Assembly (NCBI GenBank): GCA_016190445.1
Contig: JACPQL010000026.1
Span: 1-64,000 of the forward strand
Length of the DNA: 64,000 nucleotides
Direction of reading: 5' to 3'
DNA from: Chloroflexota bacterium
GTDB taxonomy: Bacteria > Chloroflexota > Dehalococcoidia > Lucifugimonadales > JACPQL01
The notes below the pieces were generated by a model. It made no database searches. It saw nothing but the letters and a program-made list of their open reading frames with translations, and was not told where the DNA came from. A program made the translations under genes and the position numbers. This document shows positions 16,990-25,227 of the stretch, one piece after another. Each line of letters begins with the position of its first letter. Within the stretch, counting starts at the first letter, position 1.

Positions 16990-18345
16990 ATGCTGGATAG
17001 CTCGGTGGAGGGGCTGAAGCGCATAGCTTGCGCCCGTATAGACCAGCGCGGAGCGGACCTCATTGCCCTGGCCCGCGCCATCCTGGCCAGCCCGGAGACC
17101 GGCTTCACCGAGGAGAAGACCTCGGCGCTGGTGCAGGGCTGGTTCCGGGAGTTGGGCATACCCTACCGTGCCGGGCTGGCCATAACCGGCGTCAAGGGCC
17201 GCATGCAGGGTGGCGCTGGCCCGGGGCCCGCCGTCGCCATCATCGGCGAACTGGACTCCCTCCGCGTCCCTGACCATCCCCACGCCGACCCCGCCACGGG
17301 CGCGGCCCACGCCTGCGGGCACCATGCCCAGATCGCCATGATGCTGGGGGCCACTGTGGGGCTGCTGGCCCCGGAGGTGCTGTCACATCTATCGGGGGCC
17401 GTGGTGCCCTTCGCCGTCCCCGCCGAGGAACTCATCGAGGTGGAGCGTCGCCTGCGGCTGCGTGAGGAGGGGAGGACTGAACTCCTGGGAGGAAAGCAGG
17501 AGTTGGTCCGCCTGGGGGAGTTCGATGACGTGGACATGGCTATGATGTGCCACACCTCCAGCAACATGAGCGGGAAGAGCGTGGAGGTGGGCGGCACCAG
17601 CAACGGCCACGTGGTGAAGTACGTCCAGTTCATCGGGCGGGGGGCCCACGCGGGAGGCTCGCCCCACCTGGGTGTCAATGCCCTGAACGCCGCCATGCTG
17701 GCCCTCTCCGCCATCCACGCCAACCGTGAGGCCTTCCAGGAGAAGGACACGGTGCGAGTCCATGGCATCATGACCCGCGGCGGCGAGGCAGTGAGCGCCG
17801 TGCCCGCCGACGTCCGCCTGGAGTGGCGGGTGCGCTCCTCGAACCTGGAGGCGCTGGTGGAGAACAGTCGCAGGGTGGACCGGTGCTTCAAGGCGGGCGC
17901 CCTGGCAGTGGGAGCAAGGGTCAGGATAGAGACCATCGCCGGGTACCTGCCCATGTGCAACGAGCCGGGGCTCCAGGAGGTGTTCGCCGCCAACGCCCGG
18001 GAGCTGGTGGGAAAGGGGAAGGTGGTCGTCCGGAGCCCAGACTTCACTCGCGGTGGCTCCACGGACATGGGGGACCTGAGCCATGTGGTGCCCTCCATAC
18101 ACCCCTACGTGGCGGGGGCCACGGGCACGGGACATGGCAAGGACTACCTGGTCCAGGACTACGAGATGGCGGTGCTCGTCCCCGCCAGGGCCATGGCCAT
18201 GACGGTCATTGACCTCTTGGCCGACGGCGCCCGGAAGGCCAGGGAGGTGCTGGCGGCGGCCAGGCCGCTCATGGACCGCCAGGGGTACGTGGCCTTCCAG
18301 CGGGAGCGGGCCGGGGTGGTGGAGTTCGACGGGGCAGCAGGCTAG
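16990..18345 (+). CDS. M20 family amidohydrolase/peptidase, copy 2
   Basis: A 451-residue paralogue of the gene at 15622, similar from end to end. HACGHHAQIAMMLG and VPAEELIEVE keep the metal site and catalytic glutamates, and GRGAHAGGSPHLGVNALN is nearly identical. GHGKDY replaces GHGADY near the C-terminus. Differences cluster in the N-terminal 25 residues and in the lid domain (for example EWRVRSSNLEALVENS), so substrate preference may have diverged. The ribosome site GGGAGGATGGT precedes the ATG. Followed 73 bp later by an enolase-superfamily gene on the same strand. Confidence 0.9.
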   Translation: MLDSSVEGLKRIACARIDQRGADLIALARAILASPETGFTEEKTSALVQGWFRELGIPYRAGLAITGVKGRMQGGAGPGPAVAIIGELDSLRVPDHPHADPATGAAHACGHHAQIAMMLGATVGLLAPEVLSHLSGAVVPFAVPAEELIEVERRLRLREEGRTELLGGKQELVRLGEFDDVDMAMMCHTSSNMSGKSVEVGGTSNGHVVKYVQFIGRGAHAGGSPHLGVNALNAAMLALSAIHANREAFQEKDTVRVHGIMTRGGEAVSAVPADVRLEWRVRSSNLEALVENSRRVDRCFKAGALAVGARVRIETIAGYLPMCNEPGLQEVFAANARELVGKGKVVVRSPDFTRGGSTDMGDLSHVVPSIHPYVAGATGTGHGKDYLVQDYEMAVLVPARAMAMTVIDLLADGARKAREVLAAARPLMDRQGYVAFQRERAGVVEFDGAAG

Positions 18346-18418
18346 GCGCATCCTCGACAACCGGGCTGCCTGCGAGGTATCCTCACGCCAAATCGTGCCA
18401 GGCTGGAGGGAAGCAGCG

Positions 18419-19558
18419 ATGAAGATCACAGGGCTGGAGACCTTCGCCGTATACACGCAGCACAGGAACGCTCGCCGCAACTGGCTGCTCCTCAAGCTGC
18501 TCACCGACGAGGGCCTGGTGGGCCTGGGGGAGGCCAGCCTCATGGCCCACGAGGAGCAGCTTGTCGGCATCCTGGGGGAGCTGGCGGAGGAGTACCTCAT
18601 CGGGAAAAACCCTCTTCACACCGAGGTCCACTGGACGCGCCTCTACCTGGACAGCGGCGCCCGAGGCGGCAAGGTCATGAGCACCGCCCTCTCGGGCATA
18701 GACATGGCCCTGTGGGACCTGAAGGGGAAGGCCCTGGGGCTGCCCGTCTACGAACTCCTGGGCGGCCCCTACCACGAGAGGCTGCGGGTCTATGCCAACG
18801 GCTGGTACACCAACCCCGGCACCCCGGAGCAGAATGCACGGGAGGCCAAACAGGTCGTCGCCAAGGGCTACACCGCCATGAAGTTCGACCCCTTCGGGCA
18901 GGACAACTTCTACATCATCTCGCCCCCGGAGGCGCAGCTCGCCGAGGACCGGGTGGCGGCGGTGCGCGAGGCCGTGGGGCCCAACGTGGACATCCTGGTG
19001 GAGGCACACGCCAAGTTCAACGTGTACACCGCCATCCACCTGGGCCAACGCCTGGAGAAGTACCGCCCCTTCTGGTACGAGGAGCCCGTCTCGCCGGAGA
19101 ACATCTCCGAGCTGGTCCAGGTGAGGCGCAGGGTGAACATACCCATCGCCACGGGGGAGCGGCTCTTCCTGAAGTTCCCCTTCTTCGAGGTGGTCAAGGC
19201 CGAGGCCGCTGACATCCTCCAGCCGGACATCGGCAACGCAGGCGGCATCACCGAACTGAAGAAGATAGCAGCCATCGCCGAGGCGCAGCACATCCTCATG
19301 GCGCCCCACAACGTCCTGAGCCCCATCGGCACCGTGGCCAGCTTCCATCTGGACGCCACGCTGCCCAACTGGCTCATCCAGGAGTACCACGCCGAGTTCT
19401 ACGAGCCCATGTACTTCCAGATAGTGGATGGCCTGCCGCGGCAGAAGAACGGCTACGTGGAGCTACCCAAGGGGCCCGGCCTGGGCATCACCCTCAACGA
19501 GGACGTGGTCAGGGCGCACCCCTACCAGAGGCTGGGGCGAAGAAAACGGGAGATATAG
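18419..19558 (+). CDS. Mandelate racemase/galactonate dehydratase-like enzyme (enolase superfamily)
   Basis: A 379-residue enolase-superfamily protein. The capping N-terminal domain (MKITGLETFAVYT...) is followed by a barrel with probable Mg2+ ligands in VDILVEAHAKFN, FWYEEPV and IATGERLF. A His lies in APHNVLSPIG, and the His in EAHAKF fits the position used as general acid in sugar-acid dehydratases such as DgoD. It most likely dehydrates an acid sugar to a 2-keto-3-deoxy acid; the exact sugar cannot be read. The ATG at 18419 follows GGAGGGAAGCAGCG; the longer open frame upstream overlaps the M20 gene. Expansion of this superfamily is a known trait of SAR202-type Chloroflexota. Confidence 0.88.
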   Translation: MKITGLETFAVYTQHRNARRNWLLLKLLTDEGLVGLGEASLMAHEEQLVGILGELAEEYLIGKNPLHTEVHWTRLYLDSGARGGKVMSTALSGIDMALWDLKGKALGLPVYELLGGPYHERLRVYANGWYTNPGTPEQNAREAKQVVAKGYTAMKFDPFGQDNFYIISPPEAQLAEDRVAAVREAVGPNVDILVEAHAKFNVYTAIHLGQRLEKYRPFWYEEPVSPENISELVQVRRRVNIPIATGERLFLKFPFFEVVKAEAADILQPDIGNAGGITELKKIAAIAEAQHILMAPHNVLSPIGTVASFHLDATLPNWLIQEYHAEFYEPMYFQIVDGLPRQKNGYVELPKGPGLGITLNEDVVRAHPYQRLGRRKREI

Positions 19559-19762
19559 GCGGGGGCACGGGAGTGGGTTGGCTCACTGAAACGGCCGGAC
19601 ACGAACTTGGAGCGCTGTCCGACCAGCGTGCGACTTCGCAACTCTAACAGGACGCTGATAAACTACCCGATCGCGTGCAGCCAGATACGGGCTTCGGGAC
19701 AGAATCAAAGCTGAACTCGGCGCCGCCCGGACTTTCTTGGCATCCTGTTGGTGTCCCAGAGT

Positions 19763-21130
19763 TTAGGCTAACGCTGGAGTACCCCTCCCAATCTTGGCTG
19801 GACTGAGGTAGAGAATCTTCAGTAGGAAAGCCATAGTGAGGATGGAGTCGACCAGGATGCCGAGAGAGAACAAAACCATGACGCCTTCGAAAGTGGGAGT
19901 CCAGACGCCACTGACGTAGAGCAGGAAGGCGACGACGTAGACGGTGCCGTTGGTGATGATGGACTGGTAGGCGAGGTATTCTGTCCTGCCCGTCCCATAG
20001 AAGAAGGCGTCCATGACGGTATTGAAGGAGAACAGCACGTAAGGGACGAACAGGATGCCGAAGGCCGTGACGGCGTACGCGACAGTCGCGGCATCGGAAC
20101 TCAAGATTCCCGCGAACCCCTCGAACCCCGGCACGGCGGCGATCCACACGACCATGAAGAGCGCGACGATGAACATGGACGCGTGCCAAAGTGTCCTCAT
20201 CCGCGGCAAGTCACCCGATGCGTTGGCAACCAGCGCCTTGGCGGAGTCAGCGAAGGCGAGGACGGGCACGAGCATGAAGCTCCAAAGTATCTGGATGGCC
20301 AGGTAGTAGCCCCCGATCTCCGTCGCCCCGATGGTGTTGACCAGCCTGATGATCATGAAGAAGTAGGCAACGTTCCGCACGAGGCTGTCGAGGCCACTGC
20401 CGAGCCCGACGCGCAGGTAAACTCCCATGTCCCCGAAGGAGGGGCGAACAAGCAGGCTGCTAGCGGGGATGCGCATGTTGGCGAAGAGGAAGATGGTGCC
20501 GAAGGTGAACAGCAGCGCGCTGGAGAGCAGCGTCGACCAGGCGGTGCCGATGACTCCCAAATCGAGGGAGAAGGCGTGTCCTCCAAAGAAGAGGCTGTCG
20601 AACACGAACAACAGGAGCACGTTGCTCACAGCCATGGCGAACATCAGGGCCCGCTTCCTCAGGGCCTCGAACAGGACGACCATCGCAGCGGAGAGCAAGC
20701 TAAAGGGCACACTGAAAATGCTGATCCCCAGGAACTCTCGCGTTTGGTCCTGAATCTCACCGGAGGTGCCTATAACGGTGATGAAGGCATCCCGGAAGAG
20801 GAAGATACCGAGGGAGAAGAGGAGGGACGCAACGAAGATGAAGGTGAAGACGCTCTTGGTCCTGTCCAACTGGATGGCAGCCGAGCTCCGCAACTGGCTG
20901 CCGAGGAAGAAGAAGATGGCCAGCACGGTCCCTTCCTGGAAGACCTCGACCACTAGCCCCACGAATTGCCATTGGGAGACGATGGCGAGGCTGCCCGGGT
21001 CGGGGATGACGTTGCCGATGAGGTAGACACGGTAGATCTGGTAGACGTTAGGTAGGCCAAGGAAGAGGAGGATGAAGAGGAAGAGACGCCAGTCCCAAGC
21101 CTTCAGGTACAGCCGGGCGTAGTCTAACAA
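19763..21130 (-). CDS. MATE-like multidrug/polysaccharide exporter
   Basis: A 455-residue integral membrane protein with about 12 hydrophobic segments in two halves, the layout of the MATE (MOP) superfamily of cation/drug antiporters. Charged residues are scarce outside loops; conserved-looking stretches are GVIGTAWSTLLSSALLF and RVGLGSGLDSLVRN. The TTG at 21130 follows GGAGGGTCGTC; there is no better start. It stands alone between gene-poor flanks: 19559-19762 shows nothing recognisable, and upstream lies an insertion-sequence remnant. The substrate is unknown. Confidence 0.75.
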   Translation of the reverse strand: MLDYARLYLKAWDWRLFLFILLFLGLPNVYQIYRVYLIGNVIPDPGSLAIVSQWQFVGLVVEVFQEGTVLAIFFFLGSQLRSSAAIQLDRTKSVFTFIFVASLLFSLGIFLFRDAFITVIGTSGEIQDQTREFLGISIFSVPFSLLSAAMVVLFEALRKRALMFAMAVSNVLLLFVFDSLFFGGHAFSLDLGVIGTAWSTLLSSALLFTFGTIFLFANMRIPASSLLVRPSFGDMGVYLRVGLGSGLDSLVRNVAYFFMIIRLVNTIGATEIGGYYLAIQILWSFMLVPVLAFADSAKALVANASGDLPRMRTLWHASMFIVALFMVVWIAAVPGFEGFAGILSSDAATVAYAVTAFGILFVPYVLFSFNTVMDAFFYGTGRTEYLAYQSIITNGTVYVVAFLLYVSGVWTPTFEGVMVLFSLGILVDSILTMAFLLKILYLSPAKIGRGTPALA

Positions 21131-21158
21131 GACGACCCTCCGGAAGGCCGTTTGATTC

Positions 21159-21329
21159 TCACCCCTCGGTTACGAGGCGCTTCTGGGTGTTCTCGTCCCT
21201 CTGCGCTACCTCCATCTCCAGGAGGCTGAGGAGGTAGTCCTTGTAGGGCCGGTTCTGCTTGACGGCTTCCTGGCCCAGCTTCTTGTACTGGCGCCCCATG
21301 GCGGGAAGCCTGAGACGCTTCAACCGGCC
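21159..21329 (-). pseudogene. IS21-type istB remnant (N-terminal fragment)
   Basis: The translated segment LKRLRLPAMGRQYKKLGQEA...PYKDYLLSLLEMEVAQRDE matches the N-terminal helix region of IstB, the ATPase helper of IS21-family transposition. It stops after about 55 residues (RLVTEG then TGA), whereas IstB has about 250. The Walker A and B regions and istA are missing. The open frame extends upstream to 21455 through repeat sequence unlike IstB. A decayed insertion-sequence end is the best explanation. Confidence 0.65.
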
Positions 21330-21435
21330 TTGGCCCAGTCCAATGGGATGGAGGAAATGTACGCCCCGGCCTGGAAGCCTGTCAACCATCATCTCTCCGG
21401 TCTTCAGGTGCGGTTTCGCCCCTCCCCAGTTGCGT

Positions 21436-21518
21436 AGGTGGGGGTGAAACCTCACCTCTGGGCGGTGACGTGGTTTTGCGGTGGGTCCCGTCCTTCTCAG
21501 GAAGGACTACACCCACCT
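21436..21518. repeat. MITE-like repeat, GGTGGGT family, copy 3
   Basis: AGGTGGG at the left and CCCACCT at the right bound an 83-bp unit. The core GTCCTTCTCAGGAAGGACTA is the inverse of the core in copy 2 (13574-13600). A further partial copy, TAGGGTGGGTGAAACCCGCC, lies at about 22182-22201. Confidence 0.65.
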
Positions 21519-21608
21519 TATGATGGGTTGCACTGTCCCACCCCAGCGCGCTTTGCACCGTTAGACCAGGGAAAGCCGGGCGGCTCAGGCTCACCTGGGA
21601 GTGCCTGC

Positions 21609-21614
21609 TATAAT
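21609..21614 (+). promoter_or_regulatory. -10 box of hicBA
   Basis: A perfect TATAAT, with TG two bases upstream, lies 32 bp before the hicB start. No good -35 hexamer is seen 17 bp further up. Confidence 0.5.
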
Positions 21615-21645
21615 GGGCATCAAAGACGCGGGGCGGAGGTGATCT

Positions 21646-21873
21646 TTGGTCCGTCAAATCAAGATTGTGGTGGAAAAGACTCCCGACGGGTATGTGGCTT
21701 ACCCGCTGGGCTTGAAGGGCGTTGTGGTGGGGCAGGGCAATAGCTATGAGGAGGCCTTGTCTGATGTGAAGTCAGCCATCCGGTTCCATATCGAGACCTT
21801 TGGCACTGAGATGCTGGAGTTGGAGCCAACCGTTCTGGAGGCGTTTATTGCAGAAACGGGAGTAAATGTTTGA
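21646..21873 (+). CDS. hicB: HicB-type antitoxin
   Basis: A 75-residue protein with the HicB partial RNase H-like fold: VEKTPDGYVAYPLGLKGVVVGQGNSYEEALSDVKSAI is the typical strand-strand-helix arrangement, although over-short for a HicB with a DNA-binding tail. Such proteins bind and neutralise HicA. TTG at 21646 is the start, placed after GGAGGTGATC; no ATG or GTG fits. The stop overlaps the toxin start by four bases, so translation is coupled. Antitoxin-first order (hicB-hicA) is one of the two known layouts. Confidence 0.78.
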   Translation: MVRQIKIVVEKTPDGYVAYPLGLKGVVVGQGNSYEEALSDVKSAIRFHIETFGTEMLELEPTVLEAFIAETGVNV

Positions 21874-22112
21874 CCACCAGGTTCCCTGTGGACGCGCCCA
21901 AGTCTCGGGTCATAAAGGCCCTGGAGATATTGGGCTTCACGCTGGTGAGGGAACGAGAACACGTCGCGATGGTACGTGAGAACCCTGACGGGACCAAAAC
22001 GCCTCTGACCATGCCTGCCCGCTCGAGAATCAAGGGCTCAACTTTGCGGACAATATGCACCCAAGCGGGGATATCAAGAGAGGACTTCCTGAGGGCTTAC
22101 AACGAGACATGA
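21870..22112 (+). CDS. hicA: HicA-type toxin (mRNA interferase)
   Basis: An 80-residue protein of the HicA/YcfA family with a double-stranded-RNA-binding-like fold that cleaves mRNA. VIKALEILGFTLVREREHVAMVR holds the family's conserved histidine (in REREHVAM), and TPLTMPARSRIKGSTLRTIC is the C-terminal half with the second strand and helix. It starts at TTG 21870, overlapping the hicB stop. The base composition is lower in GC than the neighbours and the pair lies between an IS remnant and repeats, as expected of a mobile toxin-antitoxin module. Confidence 0.78.
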   Translation: MTTRFPVDAPKSRVIKALEILGFTLVREREHVAMVRENPDGTKTPLTMPARSRIKGSTLRTICTQAGISREDFLRAYNET

Positions 22113-22254
22113 TACTTTGTGGTACGGCCCTCTTCATTTCCGCACAACGGCCCAACTGCTTGGCCTAGTCGCAGCAGTAGGGTGGGTGAAACCCGCCTGC
22201 GTTGACGCCGCCTTCCGGGCTATGGTAGCCTATTAGCAACAACCATATAGGAAG

Positions 22255-22350
22255 TCGCACCGGGAGCTTGGGCAAGCCAGGCTGAGAGGGTGGCCAAACT
22301 CGTCACCGACCGGCTGAACCTGACCTGGGTAATGCCAGCGGAGGAAGGCC
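22255..22350 (+). promoter_or_regulatory. TPP riboswitch (THI element)
   Basis: The leader holds GGCTGAGAGGGTGG (22280-22293) and CTGAACCTGACCTGGGTAAT with GCCAGCGGAGGAA (22313-22345), the two halves of the thiamine pyrophosphate aptamer. It precedes thiG and would lower thiamine gene expression when TPP is plentiful. Confidence 0.93.
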
Positions 22351-22370
22351 AGCACGAGACCACCAACGAT

Positions 22371-22393
22371 AGCCGCGGGTTTGCCCCGCGGCT
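22371..22393 (+). terminator. Expression-platform hairpin of the TPP riboswitch
   Basis: AGCCGCGGG pairs perfectly with CCCGCGGCT across a five-base loop; a short T-containing tail (GTTGCGTTT) follows. It stands between aptamer and thiG and could act as terminator or ribosome-site sequestering partner. Confidence 0.6.
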
Positions 22394-22435
22394 GTTGCGT
22401 TTAGCCCAGCCCCCTGAAGGCGGCAAGGAGCCAGT

Positions 22436-23242
22436 ATGAGTGACGACCTGCTTCGTATTGGGCAGTGGGAGTTCCGGTCCCGCCTCATGGTGGGCACCGG
22501 CAAGTACCGCAACAACCAGGAGATGCTGGCTGCCCTGGAGTCCTCGGGCGCCGAAATTGTGACCGTGGCTATCCGGCGCCTGGACCTGGACGATCCCAAC
22601 AAGAAGACCATCCTGGACTTCATAGACACCACCCGGTATACCATCCTCCCCAACACGGCCGGGTGCCGCACACCCGGGGAGGCACTGACGGTGGCCAGGC
22701 TGGCACGGGCCCTGGGGCTGCCCAACTGGGTGAAGCTGGAGGTCATCCCTGACCCTCGTTACCTGCTGCCGGACCCGGTGGGCACCCTGGAGGCGGCCCG
22801 ACAGCTTATCGCTGATGGATTCACGGTGCTCCCCTACATCCACGCTGACCCGGTGCTGGCCCGCTACCTCCAGGAGATAGGGTGTGCCACGGTCATGCCC
22901 CTTGGGTCGGCCATTGGCTCCGGCCAGGGGATTCACACCGCCGAGGAGATACAGATCATCGTGGAACAGGCCACCGTGCCCGTGGTGGTGGACGCGGGCC
23001 TGGGGGTGCCATCCGACGCCTCTCAGGCCATGGAGATGGGCGCCGACGCGGTGCTGGTGAACACGGCTATTGCCCAGGCGAAGGACCCTGGCCTCATGGC
23101 GGAGGCCTTTCGCCTGGGAGTGGAGGCGGGGCGGAAGGCGTACCTGGCGGGCAGGATTCCCAGGAAGGTCTACGCCACGCCCAGCAGCCCCGTGGAGGGC
23201 GTTGTGAGTGCATCCAGGCCGTGTGCCTCTGTGGGGGGATAA
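22436..23242 (+). CDS. thiG: Thiazole synthase
   Basis: A 268-residue TIM-barrel enzyme that forms the thiazole phosphate of thiamine from deoxyxylulose phosphate, dehydroglycine and ThiS-thiocarboxylate. RLMVGTGKY at the start, the Schiff-base lysine in NWVKLEVI, and [14 protein letters not shown] with [13 protein letters not shown] (phosphate-binding loops) are all present. The ribosome site AAGGAGCCAGT precedes the ATG. It is first in a thiG-thiE-thiS run under a TPP riboswitch. thiH or thiO, needed to make dehydroglycine, is not in this window. Confidence 0.97.
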   Translation: MSDDLLRIGQWEFRSRLMVGTGKYRNNQEMLAALESSGAEIVTVAIRRLDLDDPNKKTILDFIDTTRYTILPNTAGCRTPGEALTVARLARALGLPNWVKLEVIPDPRYLLPDPVGTLEAARQLIADGFTVLPYIHADPVLARYLQEIGCATVMPLGSAIGSGQGIHTAEEIQIIVEQATVPVVVDAGLGVPSDASQAMEMGADAVLVNTAIAQAKDPGLMAEAFRLGVEAGRKAYLAGRIPRKVYATPSSPVEGVVSASRPCASVGG

Positions 23243-23271
23243 GCCAGGGCCGGCATTGGGAGGAGCGTCCT

Positions 23272-23940
23272 GTGGGTGCAAAGTCGGTCATCTCTCTCCC
23301 TTGCCTGGCTCTGGTCACCGACAGGCGCCTGGCCGGGGAGCGCACCCTGGAGGAGGTGGTGGCCAGGGCGGTGGATGGCGGCGTTGACCTGGTGCAGCTA
23401 AGGGAGAAGGACCTGCCCGGCGGCCCGCTTCTCGCTCTGGCACAGCGGCTGCGAGAGGTGACCAGGCAGCGGGCACTCCTCTTTGTGAACGAGCGGGTGG
23501 ACGTGGCCCTGGCCTGCGGCGCCGACGGGGTGCAACTGGGGGAAAAAGCCCTGCCGGTGGCTGTGGCCCGGCAGTTGGCTGGCGGGAGCTTGCTCATAGG
23601 CCGGTCGGTGCACACCGTGGAGGGGGCGGTGGAGGCGGAGCGCCAGAGGGCCGACCTGGTCGTAGTGGGGACTGTTTTCCCCTCGCGCTCTCACCCCGGC
23701 GGCCCGGTGGGTGGTACGGAGCTGGTGCGCCAGGTCGCGGCTGCCGTGCGGGCGCCCGTGCTGGGCATTGGGGGCATCCTGCTGGGGAACGCCCACCAGG
23801 TGATTCACGCGGGAGCCGGTGGTGTGGCTGTGGTCAGCGCCATCATGGCCAGCCGGGACCCGGCCCAGGCGGCCAGAGGGCTGAGGCAGGTGCTCCAGGA
23901 CTCCTGGCGCCTGCGGGAGGCGGGCCAGGCCACGGCCTGA
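23272..23940 (+). CDS. thiE: Thiamine-phosphate synthase
   Basis: A 222-residue enzyme that couples hydroxymethylpyrimidine diphosphate with thiazole phosphate. LVTDRRLAGERTLEEVV, the DLVQLREKDLPGG substrate loop, LFVNERVDVAL, DGVQLGE and VVGTVFPSRSHPGG are the family motifs, and VLGIGGILLGN is the C-terminal phosphate loop. The GTG at 23272 follows GGGAGGAGCGTCCT; the open frame continues upstream only as a shadow of thiG. Length is normal for the family. Placed 29 bp after thiG in the riboswitch-controlled operon. Confidence 0.95.
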   Translation: MGAKSVISLPCLALVTDRRLAGERTLEEVVARAVDGGVDLVQLREKDLPGGPLLALAQRLREVTRQRALLFVNERVDVALACGADGVQLGEKALPVAVARQLAGGSLLIGRSVHTVEGAVEAERQRADLVVVGTVFPSRSHPGGPVGGTELVRQVAAAVRAPVLGIGGILLGNAHQVIHAGAGGVAVVSAIMASRDPAQAARGLRQVLQDSWRLREAGQATA

Positions 23941-23962
23941 CGCCTGCGGAGCGAGGAGGCTC

Positions 23963-24166
23963 GTGATCACCATCACCATCAACGGCAAGGAGAGAAAGCT
24001 GGACGAACCCATTAGCGTGGCCACCTTTCTCAAGGCCAGCGGGATAGACTCTCAGTTCGTGGCGGTGGCACGCAACGGCGTGGTGCTGGAGCGGCAGGAG
24101 TTCCCCAGGGTCGTCCTGCAAGACGGGGACGTGGTGGAGATAGTCCGCCCCGTGGGTGGAGGGTAG
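23963..24166 (+). CDS. thiS: Sulfur carrier protein ThiS
   Basis: A 67-residue ubiquitin-like protein that carries sulfur as a C-terminal thiocarboxylate for ThiG. The beta-grasp N-terminus MITITINGKERKL and the C-terminal Gly-Gly, here VGGG, are present. The GTG start follows GCGAGGAGGCTC. It ends the thiG-thiE-thiS operon. The C-terminus carries one more glycine than usual, which should not prevent adenylation. Confidence 0.93.
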   Translation: MITITINGKERKLDEPISVATFLKASGIDSQFVAVARNGVVLERQEFPRVVLQDGDVVEIVRPVGGG

Positions 24167-24310
24167 AGGAGCGCCGCACGCCCCCCGGCCCGCTCGTCTG
24201 CAAACTCTCCCTGCGTTTCCTCAGCAGATGGCTGCCCGCCCTTTGACCCTTCGACCATGCTCAGGACATGCTTGTCAAACCCTCTGGCGCTCGACACCTG
24301 CGATATTCTC

Positions 24311-24468
24311 ATGAAGCTATCCCAAAGTTCGTGCATGGGTGAGTGCAGAAGGGGCTTCGCCCCCTCTGCCGGGGGTCTGGGGGTGTCCCCCAGATTGCAC
24401 TTTTCTCCCCCGCTCCCTTGGTAAGGGAGCGGGGGACACAGGGGGTGAGGGTTTTGGGACAGCTTCAT
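24311..24468 (+). repeat. MITE-like dispersed repeat, copy D (complete)
   Basis: A 158-bp unit with near-perfect terminal inverted repeats ATGAAGCTATCCCAAA (24311-24326) and TTTTGGGACAGCTTCAT (24452-24468). It holds AAGGGGCTTCGCCCC, GGGGGTGTCCCCCAG and CTCCCTTGGTAAGGGAG hairpins. Copy E at 60555-60735 is nearly identical. The rest of 24167-24310 shows a CGACCATGCTCAGGACA-type short repeat and no gene. Confidence 0.8.
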
Positions 24469-24509
24469 GTAAAAGGAATCGGGTCACCTCAAGAACAGGA
24501 CGGGAAAGG

Positions 24510-24986
24510 ATGGAGATTGCCATGTTGTGGCTGATCAGAAGACACTCGCCATGGGTTGCGACATTGGTGATTGGCCTGATTCTGGTGGCCGCGGGCCTCT
24601 TCTTCCTGGTGAAGGGCCTGGATACCAGAGCGGAGATCAGAGAGGGATTGATTGCCGAGCAGATCATCACCTCCAGAGATGCCAGCATCCCGGGGGTGCT
24701 GGTAGAGGACGCTGCCACTGCGAGAGCGCAGTCAGAGGCCATAAAAGGACACACCTACGGACGTTGGGGTCCCTATTCCAAGCTGGACAGGGACGATCCC
24801 AACCGTGCTGTTTACCTTGACGGCGTAACCCTGCGCACCGCCCTGAACCTTGCCATCGCCGGGTTTGGCGTCGCCGACATGGCCATTGGTGCAGGAGTGC
24901 TCATCTTAATGGCGGGAGTCGCGACACTTCTCCTGGCGGCGCCGGCGCTCTATTTCCTTGCCGGGGCAGTGGTGAGGCGCCCTTGA
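24510..24986 (+). CDS. Conserved two-span membrane protein
   Basis: A 158-residue protein with an N-terminal membrane segment (about residues 12-35) and a long hydrophobic C-terminal stretch (about 111-155) that may span once or twice. The extracytoplasmic middle part holds EQIITSRDASIPGVLVEDAATARAQ and LRTALNLAIAGFGVADMAIG. Similar proteins are common in Actinobacteria, where I recall them being labelled aromatic ring-opening dioxygenase LigA, a name not supported by any visible active site. The start at 24510 follows GGGAAAGG weakly; ATG 24522 is an alternative. It stands alone after a repeat. Function unknown. Confidence 0.7.
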   Translation: MEIAMLWLIRRHSPWVATLVIGLILVAAGLFFLVKGLDTRAEIREGLIAEQIITSRDASIPGVLVEDAATARAQSEAIKGHTYGRWGPYSKLDRDDPNRAVYLDGVTLRTALNLAIAGFGVADMAIGAGVLILMAGVATLLLAAPALYFLAGAVVRRP

Positions 24987-25036
24987 GCGGCGGGCCAGCC
25001 TTATGACACGTCGCGTCTGTGACGCGCGCCACAAAG

Positions 25037-25066
25037 TTGACACGGCCATTTGTTCTGGAATATACT
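25037..25066 (+). promoter_or_regulatory. Strong sigma-70-type promoter
   Basis: Consensus -35 TTGACA (25037-25042), an 18-bp spacer and -10 TATACT (25061-25066). It lies about 160 bp upstream of the E1 alpha gene and would make a long structured leader. Confidence 0.75.
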
Positions 25067-25075
25067 AATTGCTAA

Positions 25076-25200
25076 GCCGGCATTAACAAGACCCCGCGGT
25101 GGCCGGCTGGAACATGAGGTAAGGCCCGTACAGGGCAAGCGGGGTGAGAATGCAAGAGGAGCGCCGGCAACGACTCGCGAGCAAGCGAGAGGGCCGGCGC
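25076..25200 (+). ncRNA. Structured 5' leader of unknown class
   Basis: Between the promoter and the E1 alpha gene, several complementary arms are visible. ACCCCGC (25091-25097) pairs with GCGGGGT (25139-25145). GCCC/GGGC at 25124-25136 makes an inner hairpin. GCGCCGGC (25161-25168) pairs with GCCGGCGC (25193-25200) around a CTCGC/GCGAG inner stem. The pattern suggests an aptamer followed by an expression-platform hairpin. I could not match it to TPP, cobalamin, glycine, SAM, THF, ZTP or cyclic-dinucleotide riboswitches, nor to tRNA-Sec or 4.5S RNA. Confidence 0.4.
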
Positions 25201-25227
25201 GTTATGTTTAGCCGCAGGGGGTGATTG

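Noticed and set aside
25076-25200. tRNA-Sec, 4.5S RNA or cobalamin riboswitch
   Set aside because: The arms do not fold into a cloverleaf with a TCA anticodon, and the conserved core sequences of 4.5S RNA and the cobalamin box are missing.
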